A program made the translations under genes and the position numbers. Under the pieces are notes generated by a model, which ran no database searches, was not told the DNA's origin, and saw only the letters and a program-made list of their open reading frames with translations. Shown here piece by piece: positions 1-7,150 of a stretch of DNA of 12,958 bases. Each line of letters opens with the position of its first letter. Positions within the stretch are counted from its first letter, which is position 1. The stretch is from CAYVQB01 sp964453985 (GTDB lineage: Bacteria > Babelota > Babeliae > Babelales > UASB340), in NCBI GenBank assembly GCA_964453985.1, contig CAYVQB010000029.1:1-12958 (forward strand), in the 5' to 3' direction.

Positions 1-896
1 TCTTTTGGAGGCTGGCAAGTGTAATTATATTCTTGGTCTTTATATTTAAAAGAGACTTTATGAGCATGAAGTGCTTGTCTAGAAATAAATTTAGATTTAT
101 GACCATAAGATTCGTCACCTAGAATTCCGTGGCCTATAGCAGCAAAGTGAACCCTTATTTGGTGCGTGCGTCCTGTGACAATGTTAACAGAGACAAGAGC
201 GCAATCATTGTAATATTCCACAACTTCATAAAAAGTAAGAGCAGATTTGCCCACATAGCTGGCATGAGACATTAAGTGTCTTTTGTGTGGGTGTCTGCCT
301 ATTGAAAAATCAATCTTACCTTTTTTATGTGGATGACCTTTTACAACGGCTAGATAAGTTTTATGAATTTCTCTGCTTTTAAATTTATTTGATATAGCAA
401 ATTGTGCTTGAGAGTTTCTTGCGACTAATAACAGTCCAGATGTATCTTTATCTATTCTATGTACTATGCCTGGACGTTCTTTATCTTCAAATTTACTTAA
501 GTCTGAAAATTCATAAAGTAAACCGTTTATGAGTGTGACCTCATCTTCTTGTGTTTTGCCCGAAGGGTGCACAACAAGACCGGCAGGTTTGTTTATAACA
601 AGAAAATCTTTTTGAGTATCAACAATTTCAAAGTCCACTTTTTTGGGTGTCAAATCAAATTGTTTGTCTTCTGGAAAATTTATTGTGATTTGATCGCCCT
701 CTTTTGGTGAAAAGCGACTTTTTTTGATGATTTTATCATTTACAAGAATAAAATCTGATTCTATAAGTTCTTGGAAATAGGTACGAGACCTTTCCGGGTA
801 ACTTATAGACAGATACTTATCTATTCTGAGCGAGCAACCATCTTCTGAGTGGTATATGATTTTTTCAGTTTTTTCTATTTTTTCAAAATTTATCAT
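1..896 (-). CDS. RluD-family 23S rRNA pseudouridine synthase (3' end outside window)
   Basis: Isomerises specific uridines in large-subunit rRNA to pseudouridine in the cytoplasm. The reading frame opens at the ATG at 896-894 and stays open to the window edge, giving about 298 residues, so only a short C-terminal tail is missing. An S4-like RNA-binding domain lies at about residues 22-72 (LRIDKYLS near its start, ILVNDKIIKKS in the middle). The catalytic domain follows, with NKPAGLVVHPSG, then the signature HRIDKDTSGLLLVARNS, whose first Asp (about residue 149) is the expected nucleophile. GRTHQIRVHFAAIGHGILGD completes the family core. Family assignment is secure; the choice among RluD, RluC or another subfamily is not, although the S4 domain plus HRIDKDTSG favours RluD. 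The upstream Shine-Dalgarno is weak (AAAAGATT). It is divergent from mgtE. Confidence 0.93.
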   Translation of the reverse strand, partial: MINFEKIEKTEKIIYHSEDGCSLRIDKYLSISYPERSRTYFQELIESDFILVNDKIIKKSRFSPKEGDQITINFPEDKQFDLTPKKVDFEIVDTQKDFLVINKPAGLVVHPSGKTQEDEVTLINGLLYEFSDLSKFEDKERPGIVHRIDKDTSGLLLVARNSQAQFAISNKFKSREIHKTYLAVVKGHPHKKGKIDFSIGRHPHKRHLMSHASYVGKSALTFYEVVEYYNDCALVSVNIVTGRTHQIRVHFAAIGHGILGDESYGHKSKFISRQALHAHKVSFKYKDQEYNYTCQPPK

Positions 897-938
897 AATC
901 TTTTAATAAAAATCTTACTTTTTACTTCCCCTATTTTA

Positions 939-954
939 TATAATATTTTATAAT
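939..954 (+). promoter_or_regulatory. Possible -10 elements for mgtE
   Basis: Two exact TATAAT hexamers (939-944 and 949-954) lie in the 110-bp divergent gap between the pseudouridine synthase and mgtE. The best -35 for the first is a poor TTACTT at 915-920 (18-bp spacer). In DNA this AT-rich, TATAAT occurs readily by chance, so the assignment is weak. Confidence 0.3.
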
Positions 955-987
955 AGAATAAAGTCAATTTGGTTGCAGAATGATCGA

Positions 988-1008
988 CATTCAGCTTTTT
1001 ACTGAATG
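988..1008 (+). promoter_or_regulatory. Hairpin abutting the mgtE Shine-Dalgarno
   Basis: CATTCAG (988-994) and CTGAATG (1002-1008) form a perfect 7-bp stem with a 7-nt loop. The stem ends on the first G of the GGGGGA ribosome-binding site (1008-1013) of mgtE. A competing pairing exists: GACAT (986-990) can pair with ATGTC (1013-1017), which would cover the Shine-Dalgarno. No M-box magnesium riboswitch fits in this short leader, so any control would have to act through this small structure. Function is inference only. Confidence 0.4.
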
Positions 1009-1017
1009 GGGGATGTC

Positions 1018-2379
1018 ATGTTGAGAACGAAAAAAATATTCTTTCAGATAGAAAAAAATATCGAGACGGTTATTAATCACGACTCAGTTTTAGGTAAAGA
1101 CCTTTGGGGTCTACTCTTAAAACAGCACCCTGCTGATACAGCAGAATTTGTTGCGTTGCTTGATTATGATCTATTCATAAAACTATTCAAGAAACTTCCT
1201 GAAGACCTTTCTATAGAAGTCTTTGAGTACTTGTCAGAAAGAAGTAAGGCTGATCTGTTAATAAAGCTAAAGTTAGATAAAGCGTCGGCTCTTTTACAGA
1301 ATATACCGGTAGATGAGCTTACTGATTTATTTGATTATTTGCCCGATGAAGATCTAAAAAAATATTTAAAGCTTTTACAGCACAAACAGCGTACGCAAAT
1401 CATTTCACGATTAAGTTTTGATTCTAAATCTGCCGGCAGAATAATGAATAGTGACGTTGTGACTCTACAAAAAGATTTTACGGTCAGGAAGAGTATTAAC
1501 CTGCTGCAGCGTCTTGGAGAGAAAAAAGAGCTTTTACAGAGGATTTACATTACAGGTAAAGATAATAAATTAGCTGGCTATATAAATTTGGATGATTTAG
1601 TTCTTAATGGTCCTCATATGTTTCTCAAAAATATTATGTCTAGAAATGAGCTATGCATAGATTCGCAGGAGGATCAAGAGGATGTTGCAAACCAGATGCA
1701 CCATTATAGCTTATCATCTGCTCCTGTGGTAGATAATCAGAACCATTTTTTAGGTGTTATCACTGCGGATGATATTGTGGACATTGTGGAAGAAGAGGCC
1801 AGTGAAGACGTTTACAAGATGTCTGGTATTAGTCCTGCTGAACATAGATACTTTGATACTTCCATTTGGACTATGATTTTGCAACGTAGCCCTTGGCTTA
1901 TTGGATTGTTATTTTTACAGAGCATTTCAAGCTTTATTGTTTCAGGATACCAAAACACTATTGGTAAGTATTTCATATTTTCCATGTTTTTGACCATGCT
2001 TATTGGTACTGGTGGCAATGCTGGTAATCAGTCTTCTGCTATTGTTATTCGTGGTCTTGCAACGGGTGAAATTACACGTAAAAATGGACTAAGAATTTTG
2101 CTCAAAGAGTTTTGTATCTCTATCTTAATGGCTTTTATTTTAGTTATTTTTGCTTTTGTTAGAGTTTATTTCGTTTCTGATCTTTTAAGTGCTACTACAG
2201 TTAGTGCGGCACTTTTTTTGATTATAATAGTATCTATGTTTCTAGGGACCCTTATTCCGTTGTTATTAGAACGTTTTAATTTTGATCCAGCTCATTCAGC
2301 AGCGCCTTTCCTTGCTACATTGATGGATGTTTTAGGCGTTTTGATCTTTTGTTTTATTGTAAGTAAAGTTTTGGGATAA
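1018..2379 (+). CDS. mgtE: MgtE-type magnesium channel/transporter
   Basis: Mg2+-gated inner-membrane magnesium channel. I place the start at ATG 1018 because GGGGGA at 1008-1013 is well spaced from it; the ATG at 1006 has no Shine-Dalgarno and lies inside a hairpin. The resulting 453 residues match the usual family length of about 450. Domains in order: an MgtE_N helical bundle (about 30-130) with DLWGLLLKQHPADTAEF; two CBS domains (about 137-255) beginning SAGRIMNSDVVTL, the second containing SAPVVDNQNHFLGVITADD; and a five-helix pore domain from about 285. Pore motifs are clear: SPWLIGLLFLQSIS, GTGGNAGNQSSAIVIRGLA (about 330-348) and DPAHSAAPFLATLMDVLG, whose Asp (about 437) matches the pore Asp of Thermus MgtE. 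The gene looks intact and functional. No terminator is obvious before the tRNA promoter. Confidence 0.96.
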   Translation: MLRTKKIFFQIEKNIETVINHDSVLGKDLWGLLLKQHPADTAEFVALLDYDLFIKLFKKLPEDLSIEVFEYLSERSKADLLIKLKLDKASALLQNIPVDELTDLFDYLPDEDLKKYLKLLQHKQRTQIISRLSFDSKSAGRIMNSDVVTLQKDFTVRKSINLLQRLGEKKELLQRIYITGKDNKLAGYINLDDLVLNGPHMFLKNIMSRNELCIDSQEDQEDVANQMHHYSLSSAPVVDNQNHFLGVITADDIVDIVEEEASEDVYKMSGISPAEHRYFDTSIWTMILQRSPWLIGLLFLQSISSFIVSGYQNTIGKYFIFSMFLTMLIGTGGNAGNQSSAIVIRGLATGEITRKNGLRILLKEFCISILMAFILVIFAFVRVYFVSDLLSATTVSAALFLIIIVSMFLGTLIPLLLERFNFDPAHSAAPFLATLMDVLGVLIFCFIVSKVLG

Positions 2380-2408
2380 GCTAAAAATAAAGATTTTGTT
2401 TGATTTGC

Positions 2409-2437
2409 TTGACAAAAAAGACTTAAATCTGTAGATT
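2409..2437 (+). promoter_or_regulatory. Promoter for tRNA-Lys
   Basis: A consensus -35 TTGACA (2409-2414) is followed after 17 bp by TAGATT (2432-2437). The predicted transcription start is near 2444, about 23 nt before the mature tRNA 5' end. This is one of the best sigma-70-type promoters in the window. Confidence 0.75.
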
Positions 2438-2466
2438 TTAAAGCGTAATCTTGAATTAATTGGTGA

Positions 2467-2542
2467 GAGCCGCTAGCTCAGTTGGTAGAGCAACAGCCTT
2501 TTAAGCTGTGGGTCGTAGGTTCGATCCCTACGCGGCTCACCA
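2467..2542 (+). tRNA. tRNA-Lys (anticodon UUU)
   Basis: A 76-nt cloverleaf with encoded CCA. The acceptor stem pairs GAGCCGC with GCGGCTC. The D arm contains AGCTCAGTTGGTAGAGC. The anticodon stem ACAGC/GCTGT closes a seven-base CTTTTAA loop, so the anticodon is TTT. The T arm reads GTAGGTTCGATCCCTAC. The discriminator is A2539 followed by CCA at 2540-2542. Confidence 0.97.
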
Positions 2543-2562
2543 TTAAATGCCCTTCGTGGCTA

Positions 2563-2589
2563 CCTCTTTCGCCCCGGTGGCTAAAGAGG
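2563..2589 (+). other. Stable hairpin between the two tRNA genes
   Basis: CCTCTTT (2563-2569) pairs with AAAGAGG (2583-2589), then after one C/T mismatch GCC (2571-2573) pairs with GGC (2579-2581) around the loop CCGGT. GTGGCTA also occurs twice, at 2556-2562 and 2577-2583. No U-tract follows, so it is not itself a terminator; a processing or trailer structure of the tRNA-Lys transcript is possible. Confidence 0.5.
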
Positions 2590-2591
2590 AC

Positions 2592-2624
2592 AAACCAGTC
2601 TAAGTGAAATTAGGCCGGTTTTTT
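2592..2624 (+). terminator. Intrinsic terminator after tRNA-Lys
   Basis: AAACC (2592-2596) pairs with GGTTT (2617-2621). The stem continues inward, past one A/C mismatch, through G-C, T-G and CTA/TAG to an 8-nt loop. A run of six T follows (2619-2624). The stem is imperfect and moderately strong. If it is efficient, tRNA-Glu 24 nt downstream would need its own promoter, and I see no good one; partial readthrough is therefore likely. Confidence 0.6.
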
Positions 2625-2647
2625 ATCTTGAAATTTTGATATAACGC

Positions 2648-2724
2648 GTCCCCATCGTCTAGTCTGGTCAGGACACAGGATTTTCATTCCTGTAACAGGG
2701 GTTCGAATCCCCTTGGGGACGCCA
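2648..2724 (+). tRNA. tRNA-Glu (anticodon UUC)
   Basis: A 77-nt cloverleaf with encoded CCA. The acceptor stem GTCCCCA (2648-2654) pairs with TGGGGAC (2714-2720), with discriminator G2721 and CCA at 2722-2724. The anticodon stem CAGGA/TCCTG closes the TTTTCAT loop, giving anticodon TTC. The T arm contains CAGGGGTTCGAATCCCCTT. The next coding region starts 21 nt downstream. Confidence 0.97.
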
Positions 2725-2745
2725 ATTTAAATGCTAGGTGTTTCG

Positions 2746-2928
2746 ATGAAGAAACAATTGCACGGTTTACTTCTAATATTTCTTGGAATAATGATTCTTT
2801 TCCCCCAAATTATAACTATTCATGTAGTTAAATTAATTATAGCCTTTAGCTTAATACTGATGGGTTTAAAGTCTTTTTTTAATCATAAGCCTAAAAAAGA
2901 AAAATATATAAACAGAGATCATCTGTAG
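2746..2928 (+). CDS. Small two-helix membrane protein A
   Basis: A 60-residue protein of unrecognised function. I choose ATG 2746, giving MKKQLHGLLLIF, because AGGTG at 2736-2740 sits five bases ahead; the in-frame ATG at 2731 has no ribosome-binding site. It consists of two hydrophobic segments (about 7-22 and 27-43) joined by a short turn containing FPQ, and a basic tail (HKPKKEKY). The pattern GLLxIxxGIxIL, then after a turn LxxxxL and a closing GL, recurs in the next two genes. The shape resembles small bacterial membrane families such as DUF3096, but I cannot confirm membership. The start lies 21 nt after tRNA-Glu, so it may be cotranscribed with that tRNA. Its stop codon overlaps the Shine-Dalgarno of the next gene. 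Confidence 0.75.
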   Translation: MKKQLHGLLLIFLGIMILFPQIITIHVVKLIIAFSLILMGLKSFFNHKPKKEKYINRDHL

Positions 2929-2934
2929 GATTTT

Positions 2935-3123
2935 ATGGATAATCAATCAAAAGGGCTTCTTTACATAATTTTTGGTATTTTGATCATTTTTTTTGCTGCA
3001 AGTGAGCTTGTGGTAAGGATTCTCTTTATTCTTTTAGGTTTTTATTTGGTTAATAAGGGGCTTCAGCTAAGAACCACTCAAAATATTCTCTTTTTCTTTC
3101 AGCGTTTTAAAAATCGTTTTTAA
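2935..3123 (+). CDS. Small two-helix membrane protein B
   Basis: A 62-residue protein, function unknown. Translation is probably coupled to gene A: the A stop TAG (2926-2928) forms part of the AGGA Shine-Dalgarno (2927-2930), four bases before ATG 2935. Two hydrophobic helices (about 8-22 and 25-42) are separated by AASE. The sequence GLLYIIFGILIIF then LLGFYLVNKGL parallels GLLLIFLGIMILF then IAFSLILMGL of A and GLLAIIGGLILLG then FFLGFFLIYFGL of C. A short, basic, aromatic tail (FFFQRFKNRF) ends the protein. The most economical reading is tandem duplication and divergence. Confidence 0.75.
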   Translation: MDNQSKGLLYIIFGILIIFFAASELVVRILFILLGFYLVNKGLQLRTTQNILFFFQRFKNRF

Positions 3124-3228
3124 ATTATTCCATAAGCTTGTGAATTTATAATAATATTTGTTAATGTATTTTCATAAAAATGGTTTTTAATGCTGTTTAT
3201 ATTTATAAACAAAAACAAAGGAGAGATT

Positions 3229-3459
3229 ATGTCGACGTTTGAACAAATTTCAAAGTGGGTTACTGATAACCTCGGGGGCTTGCTAGCAATTATTGGTGGG
3301 CTAATTCTATTGGGTTGGACACATGAGATTATTATAAACTTAGCCTTATTCTTCCTTGGCTTTTTCTTAATTTACTTTGGTTTGGTAAAGCTAAAATTAA
3401 CAGTGGTTACAAAATATATAGACGATATGATCATCAAGATTAAGAAATTATTTCAGTAG
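3229..3459 (+). CDS. Small two-helix membrane protein C
   Basis: A 76-residue protein, function unknown. I start at ATG 3229 (MSTFEQISKWV) because a strong AAGGAGAG lies just upstream; a longer reading from ATG 3190 would add 13 residues without a ribosome-binding site. The N-terminal 15 residues are amphipathic. Two hydrophobic helices (about 16-31 and 35-53) follow with the shared GLLAIIGGLILL and LGFFLIYFGL pattern, then a C-terminal amphipathic, Lys/Ile-rich helix (YIDDMIIKIKKLFQ) absent from A and B. It is 105 nt from gene B, so an internal promoter is possible (TATAAT at 3147-3152, no good -35). The string GGAGAGATTATG spanning its start (3220-3231) recurs at the start of the secreted protein gene at 10600. 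A strong terminator follows. Confidence 0.85.
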   Translation: MSTFEQISKWVTDNLGGLLAIIGGLILLGWTHEIIINLALFFLGFFLIYFGLVKLKLTVVTKYIDDMIIKIKKLFQ

Positions 3460-3475
3460 ATATATTGAGGTATTA

Positions 3476-3503
3476 GGGCACGGTATAAACCGTGCCCTTT
3501 TTT
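3476..3503 (+). terminator. Strong intrinsic terminator closing the small membrane protein genes
   Basis: GGGCACGGT (3476-3484) and ACCGTGCCC (3489-3497) form a perfect 9-bp GC-rich stem with the tetraloop ATAA, followed by six T. It lies between convergent genes. On the minus strand the same hairpin follows the channel gene but has no T-run after it, so it mainly serves the plus strand. Confidence 0.93.
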
Positions 3504-3505
3504 AT

Positions 3506-6500
3506 TTAATGATCAAAGTTAACATTAATAGGTTTTTTGTAGTCAGGTCTAATATCATTAGACATATGAACAACTCTTTGTGGAAATGGAATTATAATAT
3601 TGTTTTCTCTGAATTTATTTAAGATTTCAATTCTTAAGTCGCTTGCTATATCCCATTGTTCCCTAACTCTTCTTGAGCTAATAAAGGCTCTTGAAAAGAA
3701 TTTTAGTCCATTATCTTCAAATTCGTCTAATCTAATCGTTGCTTGCGGCACTTTTAAGATTAATGGATGATCGTCTAGTATTTCTATGATTAATTTTTTA
3801 ACGAGATTGATATCAGACTGATAATCGACCATAATTGTCAGTTCAAATCCTACAGCAAGTCTTCCTTGTCCCCAGTTGATTATAGTTTTTGTTACCAAGT
3901 CTTTGTTAGGTACAATAACTGAGAAGTTTCGGGCGGTTCTTATGGTAGTAGCGCGTGCTGATATATTTCTTACAGTTCCTTTTGTTGTTTCATCTATTTG
4001 AACAAAATTGCCAATTTCTATTGGCCTTTCAATTAATACAAAAAAACCTGCAACAAAATCTGCTGCAACGTCTTTTAGTCCAAAGCCTAGACCAATAGCC
4101 AGAAAACCACCTCCCCACATTATAAATCCAGTTAGTTGTATGTTTGCAAAACCCAGTAATATAGAAACAATTATGATTACATAATGTGAGATTCGGGAGA
4201 TTGTATTTTGAGTTCCGGGTTCTGTTCTGAAAATCTCAAAAAGCCTATTTAGTATAGCTCTGTGTAGTAATGAGGAGATAAAAAATCCAGAGGCTATGAA
4301 GGTGGTTAAGCTTAAAAGTTGTATGACTCCCAGTTTTACATCAGGGATAGGTTTTATCACCCAATCTTGAGATAATGCTTGCCATAAAGAGGTTATAGTC
4401 AAGTCAAAGCGCCAAATTCGTGAAATTAGGATAACGGTGAAAAATAACAATATAGAGAATGTTGTGATAACAAAGAATGCGTAGTAAGTTTTGGCATACT
4501 CAAATTTATCTATAATTTCATCATCTTCTTCTTTAATGAAAAAACTCATAAAAAGGTTACGTATGTAATAGTGAATGAAAAACATGCCGTAGAATAGAAG
4601 TATGGTTGACGGTAGCGCAAATGCTAGGTACCAAGCAAGATTGTAATAACCAATGTATGGATTTGATAATATTAGAAGACTCATGAAAAATATAAATACT
4701 GGATAGTAGTATTTATCTATTTTGCTTTTTAACCAGATGGAGAATTTATTAGTTGAGGGGATAAGTGTTAAAACATCTTCTTTGCCAAAGAATAATAAAA
4801 TTACTATGACCAATATCAGTGTATATGCAGCCAAAGTAACGTTAGGAAATTCGGAAGGAAAGTCTGCATAGACTAGAAAGGCTCTTCTGAGTGGTATTAG
4901 GGTTGCCGTTGCATATAATATAAAGGCTATTAAGAATACAAATTTGGTTTGTAACTTTTCTGCAAAAAACATAAAGCTTAGTTTTTTGTTTAATGATTTT
5001 ACGCTTAGCAAGAATTGGCTAAAAAGATATATAAGTATGGGGATAGAAGCTAGGTAGAATGCTGTAATAGAAAACTTGTTCGCCATAAATTGTATAGATG
5101 CAAAAATATTCTTAAAATTGAAAAATACGTGCAAATATAAAAATAACCAAGTAAAAAGAACCTTGTAATTTTTTAATGCATATTCAGCAAAGGTATTGGT
5201 GATTATATTTAAATATAAGTAGCCTTTTTGTTTGTTGTATATCGTTAGGTTTGTTTTGCTTGTTTCTTCCAAGATAAAGAATAATTTTTTAAGACCTATA
5301 AAGGCTAAGGTAAAAAATAAAAGAAATAGGACTAAGCCTAAGTAATTATTATAGTTTAGATCTTGAATTGATATCCATAAGTTTGTTGGAGATAAGTATT
5401 TTGGAATGTTCCAAAAGAATTTTATAAAGAATTTTTCTAGATCAGCCATAGATTGCACAGATGCGTCAATTGTTATTGCTTTTGGAGATCTTTTCCAGAT
5501 ATTAAAGGATATAATTTTTTCTTCCAGATTGGCCACAATGAAATCATATTGTGATAGTATTGTCTCTTGTTTATTGATTAGATCAGAGTTTATCGCTAGA
5601 TACTCTTGGATGAGCTGCTGTTTTTGAAATAGATTTTTCTTTATGTCTTCAAGATCTGTAATTATAGTGGTATAAATTTTCTGTTTATTTTTAAATTCAG
5701 TATCTTTTTTTGTCTTTATGTCTTCTTCTTTAGTTTTTAAGTTATCTATAATTCTGTTGGTTTCAAGCAGTGTGGTGCTTTGGTTATTCTTGCTTTCTTC
5801 AAGGTTTTTTATAGATGCTACAACAAGGTCTTTTTGATTTTTAAAGTTATTAAACCAGTAATCTAGGTTTTCTTTTTCTTGTGTGATTTTTTGGTAACTG
5901 TTGATGATAGCAAATTGTTGTTCCTGTTTATTCGTTAATATATTTTCTCGGTCTTCTTTGAGTTCTATAAGCTGAATTTCTTTGTTGAGAATCCCTATTG
6001 AACTTTCTCTTTTTTGTATCTCTATTTGTAGTAAATAGACTTCTGCAGGGTCATCCTCTTTTTTAATTTCGGTTAGTTTTTTTTGTATAGAGGTTATTTC
6101 ATTTGTTATTTTTTCAACTTCAGCTTTTTTTGGTTCTTTAAATTTGTTTAATTGTTCTTTAATTTTAAAGGATTTTTGTTTTTGTTCTTCCCATTCATTT
6201 TTAGCATTTTCTATGTCTCTAGGCTCTATAACCATATGTTGTTCTATATGATCTAGTTTTACCTCGGTTTTGTTTAAATTATATTGATTTAAGAAAATCT
6301 GATCATCTTTGTATTTTATTAAGTCTTCTAGGTTTTCTATTTTAAGATTAGAGTAGTTTGCTTTTTCATTTAGTATGCTGATTTCTTGTTCAAGTATTTT
6401 TATGTCTATATCTTTGATTTCAGGATTTTCTCTTTGTTTGTTTTTCGTATCTATTTGTTTTTGAAGGGATACAAGGGTTTCTTTCTCTGCTATTTTTTGC

Positions 6501-7072
6501 TTTTTTAGGCTTTCTTTTTTGTCTTTTTCTTCCTGTAGTTTTGCAAATAATAGCATGACTTTTTCTTGGCTTAGTTTGAAATCTTTCCAAGAATATACAA
6601 ATTTAACTTCCTCAGAAATCTCTTTCTGTTGGCTTGTTATTATATCTTTTAGAAGTTTGATGTGGTCTAGTAATACTTCTTCGGTTTTTTTCCACAATTC
6701 TTGAAGTTTCGTTAGATGCTCTTTCCTGTCACCTAATAGAGATATTAGTTTATTTGTGTTTTCTTCTTCTTCTTGATCTAGGTTTTTTAGTCTGCTTTTA
6801 AGCTCTGTTACATCTGAGTTTATTTTGTTTAGGCTTTTTACTATTGTTTTAGTTGTGGATTCCATTCTTTTTTGGAACTGTGTATTTCTTTTTTCTAGCT
6901 GTTCCAGCTTGTTTTTTTTGCTTTCTAGGTCTGTAGCAAAGAGCAGGTCAACACTTTTGTCTCCACCTGTAAACTGTTTTATATCAAGAAGGGCAAAGTT
7001 GCTTTTTATTGAACAACAAAGAGCCAGGAATATGATAATATTTAATTTTAAAAATTTTTTAGAACTGAACAT
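3506..7072 (-). CDS. MscK/MscM-like mechanosensitive channel with large coiled-coil extracytoplasmic domain
   Basis: A tension-gated inner-membrane channel of the MscS superfamily, expected to release solutes on hypo-osmotic shock. The 1188 residues are slightly longer than E. coli MscK or MscM (about 1100). A signal peptide (about 1-27) is followed by some 500 residues of heptad-rich, Lys/Glu-rich coiled coil (about 40-540). Then come about eight predicted membrane helices between 577 and 885. The MscS core starts near 908, with the pore-lining segment GGGFLAIGLGFGLKDVAADF (about 988-1007) and AGFFVLIERPIEIGNFVQI directly after it; the usual GDxV here reads GNFV. The C-terminal beta and alpha/beta cytoplasmic domains run to 1188 (RRVREQWDIASDLRIEI, IPFPQRVVH). 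ATG 7072 is preceded by a good AAAGGAC. It is the last gene of the recO-like/MNT/HEPN operon. Its leader is the downstream copy of the 66-bp repeat. Confidence 0.93.
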   Translation of the reverse strand: MFSSKKFLKLNIIIFLALCCSIKSNFALLDIKQFTGGDKSVDLLFATDLESKKNKLEQLEKRNTQFQKRMESTTKTIVKSLNKINSDVTELKSRLKNLDQEEEENTNKLISLLGDRKEHLTKLQELWKKTEEVLLDHIKLLKDIITSQQKEISEEVKFVYSWKDFKLSQEKVMLLFAKLQEEKDKKESLKKQKIAEKETLVSLQKQIDTKNKQRENPEIKDIDIKILEQEISILNEKANYSNLKIENLEDLIKYKDDQIFLNQYNLNKTEVKLDHIEQHMVIEPRDIENAKNEWEEQKQKSFKIKEQLNKFKEPKKAEVEKITNEITSIQKKLTEIKKEDDPAEVYLLQIEIQKRESSIGILNKEIQLIELKEDRENILTNKQEQQFAIINSYQKITQEKENLDYWFNNFKNQKDLVVASIKNLEESKNNQSTTLLETNRIIDNLKTKEEDIKTKKDTEFKNKQKIYTTIITDLEDIKKNLFQKQQLIQEYLAINSDLINKQETILSQYDFIVANLEEKIISFNIWKRSPKAITIDASVQSMADLEKFFIKFFWNIPKYLSPTNLWISIQDLNYNNYLGLVLFLLFFTLAFIGLKKLFFILEETSKTNLTIYNKQKGYLYLNIITNTFAEYALKNYKVLFTWLFLYLHVFFNFKNIFASIQFMANKFSITAFYLASIPILIYLFSQFLLSVKSLNKKLSFMFFAEKLQTKFVFLIAFILYATATLIPLRRAFLVYADFPSEFPNVTLAAYTLILVIVILLFFGKEDVLTLIPSTNKFSIWLKSKIDKYYYPVFIFFMSLLILSNPYIGYYNLAWYLAFALPSTILLFYGMFFIHYYIRNLFMSFFIKEEDDEIIDKFEYAKTYYAFFVITTFSILLFFTVILISRIWRFDLTITSLWQALSQDWVIKPIPDVKLGVIQLLSLTTFIASGFFISSLLHRAILNRLFEIFRTEPGTQNTISRISHYVIIIVSILLGFANIQLTGFIMWGGGFLAIGLGFGLKDVAADFVAGFFVLIERPIEIGNFVQIDETTKGTVRNISARATTIRTARNFSVIVPNKDLVTKTIINWGQGRLAVGFELTIMVDYQSDINLVKKLIIEILDDHPLILKVPQATIRLDEFEDNGLKFFSRAFISSRRVREQWDIASDLRIEILNKFRENNIIIPFPQRVVHMSNDIRPDYKKPINVNFDH

Positions 7073-7084
7073 CTTAAGTCCTTT

Positions 7085-7150
7085 ATAAGATTATAGTTTT
7101 AAACACGTTTTAAATAATTTAGAACATGGGTGATGATGTATGCAACTAAA
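7085..7150. repeat. 66-bp perfect direct repeat, copy 1
   Basis: Identical base for base to 7924-7989. It begins ATAAGATTATAG and ends TGCAACTAAA. Beyond one extra T in copy 2, ATCCA is also shared (7151-7155 and 7991-7995). On the minus strand this copy provides the last codon and stop (TAG, 7148-7146) of the HEPN gene and then the leader of the channel gene. It contains a near-palindrome TTTTAAACACGTTTTAAA (7097-7114) and, on the minus strand, TATAAT (7095-7090). Confidence 0.97.

Noticed and set aside
1006..1017. Four-residue longer MgtE start at ATG 1006
   Set aside because: It lies within a hairpin and has no ribosome-binding site, while ATG 1018 is correctly spaced from GGGGGA.
2467..2724. 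tRNA genes as the attachment site of an integrated element
   Set aside because: I found no second copy of either tRNA 3' end downstream in the window and no integrase gene.
5406..5627. Plus-strand open frames inside the minus-strand channel gene (also 6519-6704 and 6825-7088)
   Set aside because: They are antisense to the low-complexity coiled-coil region, have no ribosome-binding sites or recognisable motifs, and the opposite strand has a full-length family match.
7120..7150. XerCD dif-like site (TGATGATGTATGCAACTAAA) in the 66-bp repeat
   Set aside because: There is slight resemblance to a dif core, but the two 11-bp arms do not match XerC/XerD consensus halves or each other in symmetry; not supportable without a genome dif site to compare.
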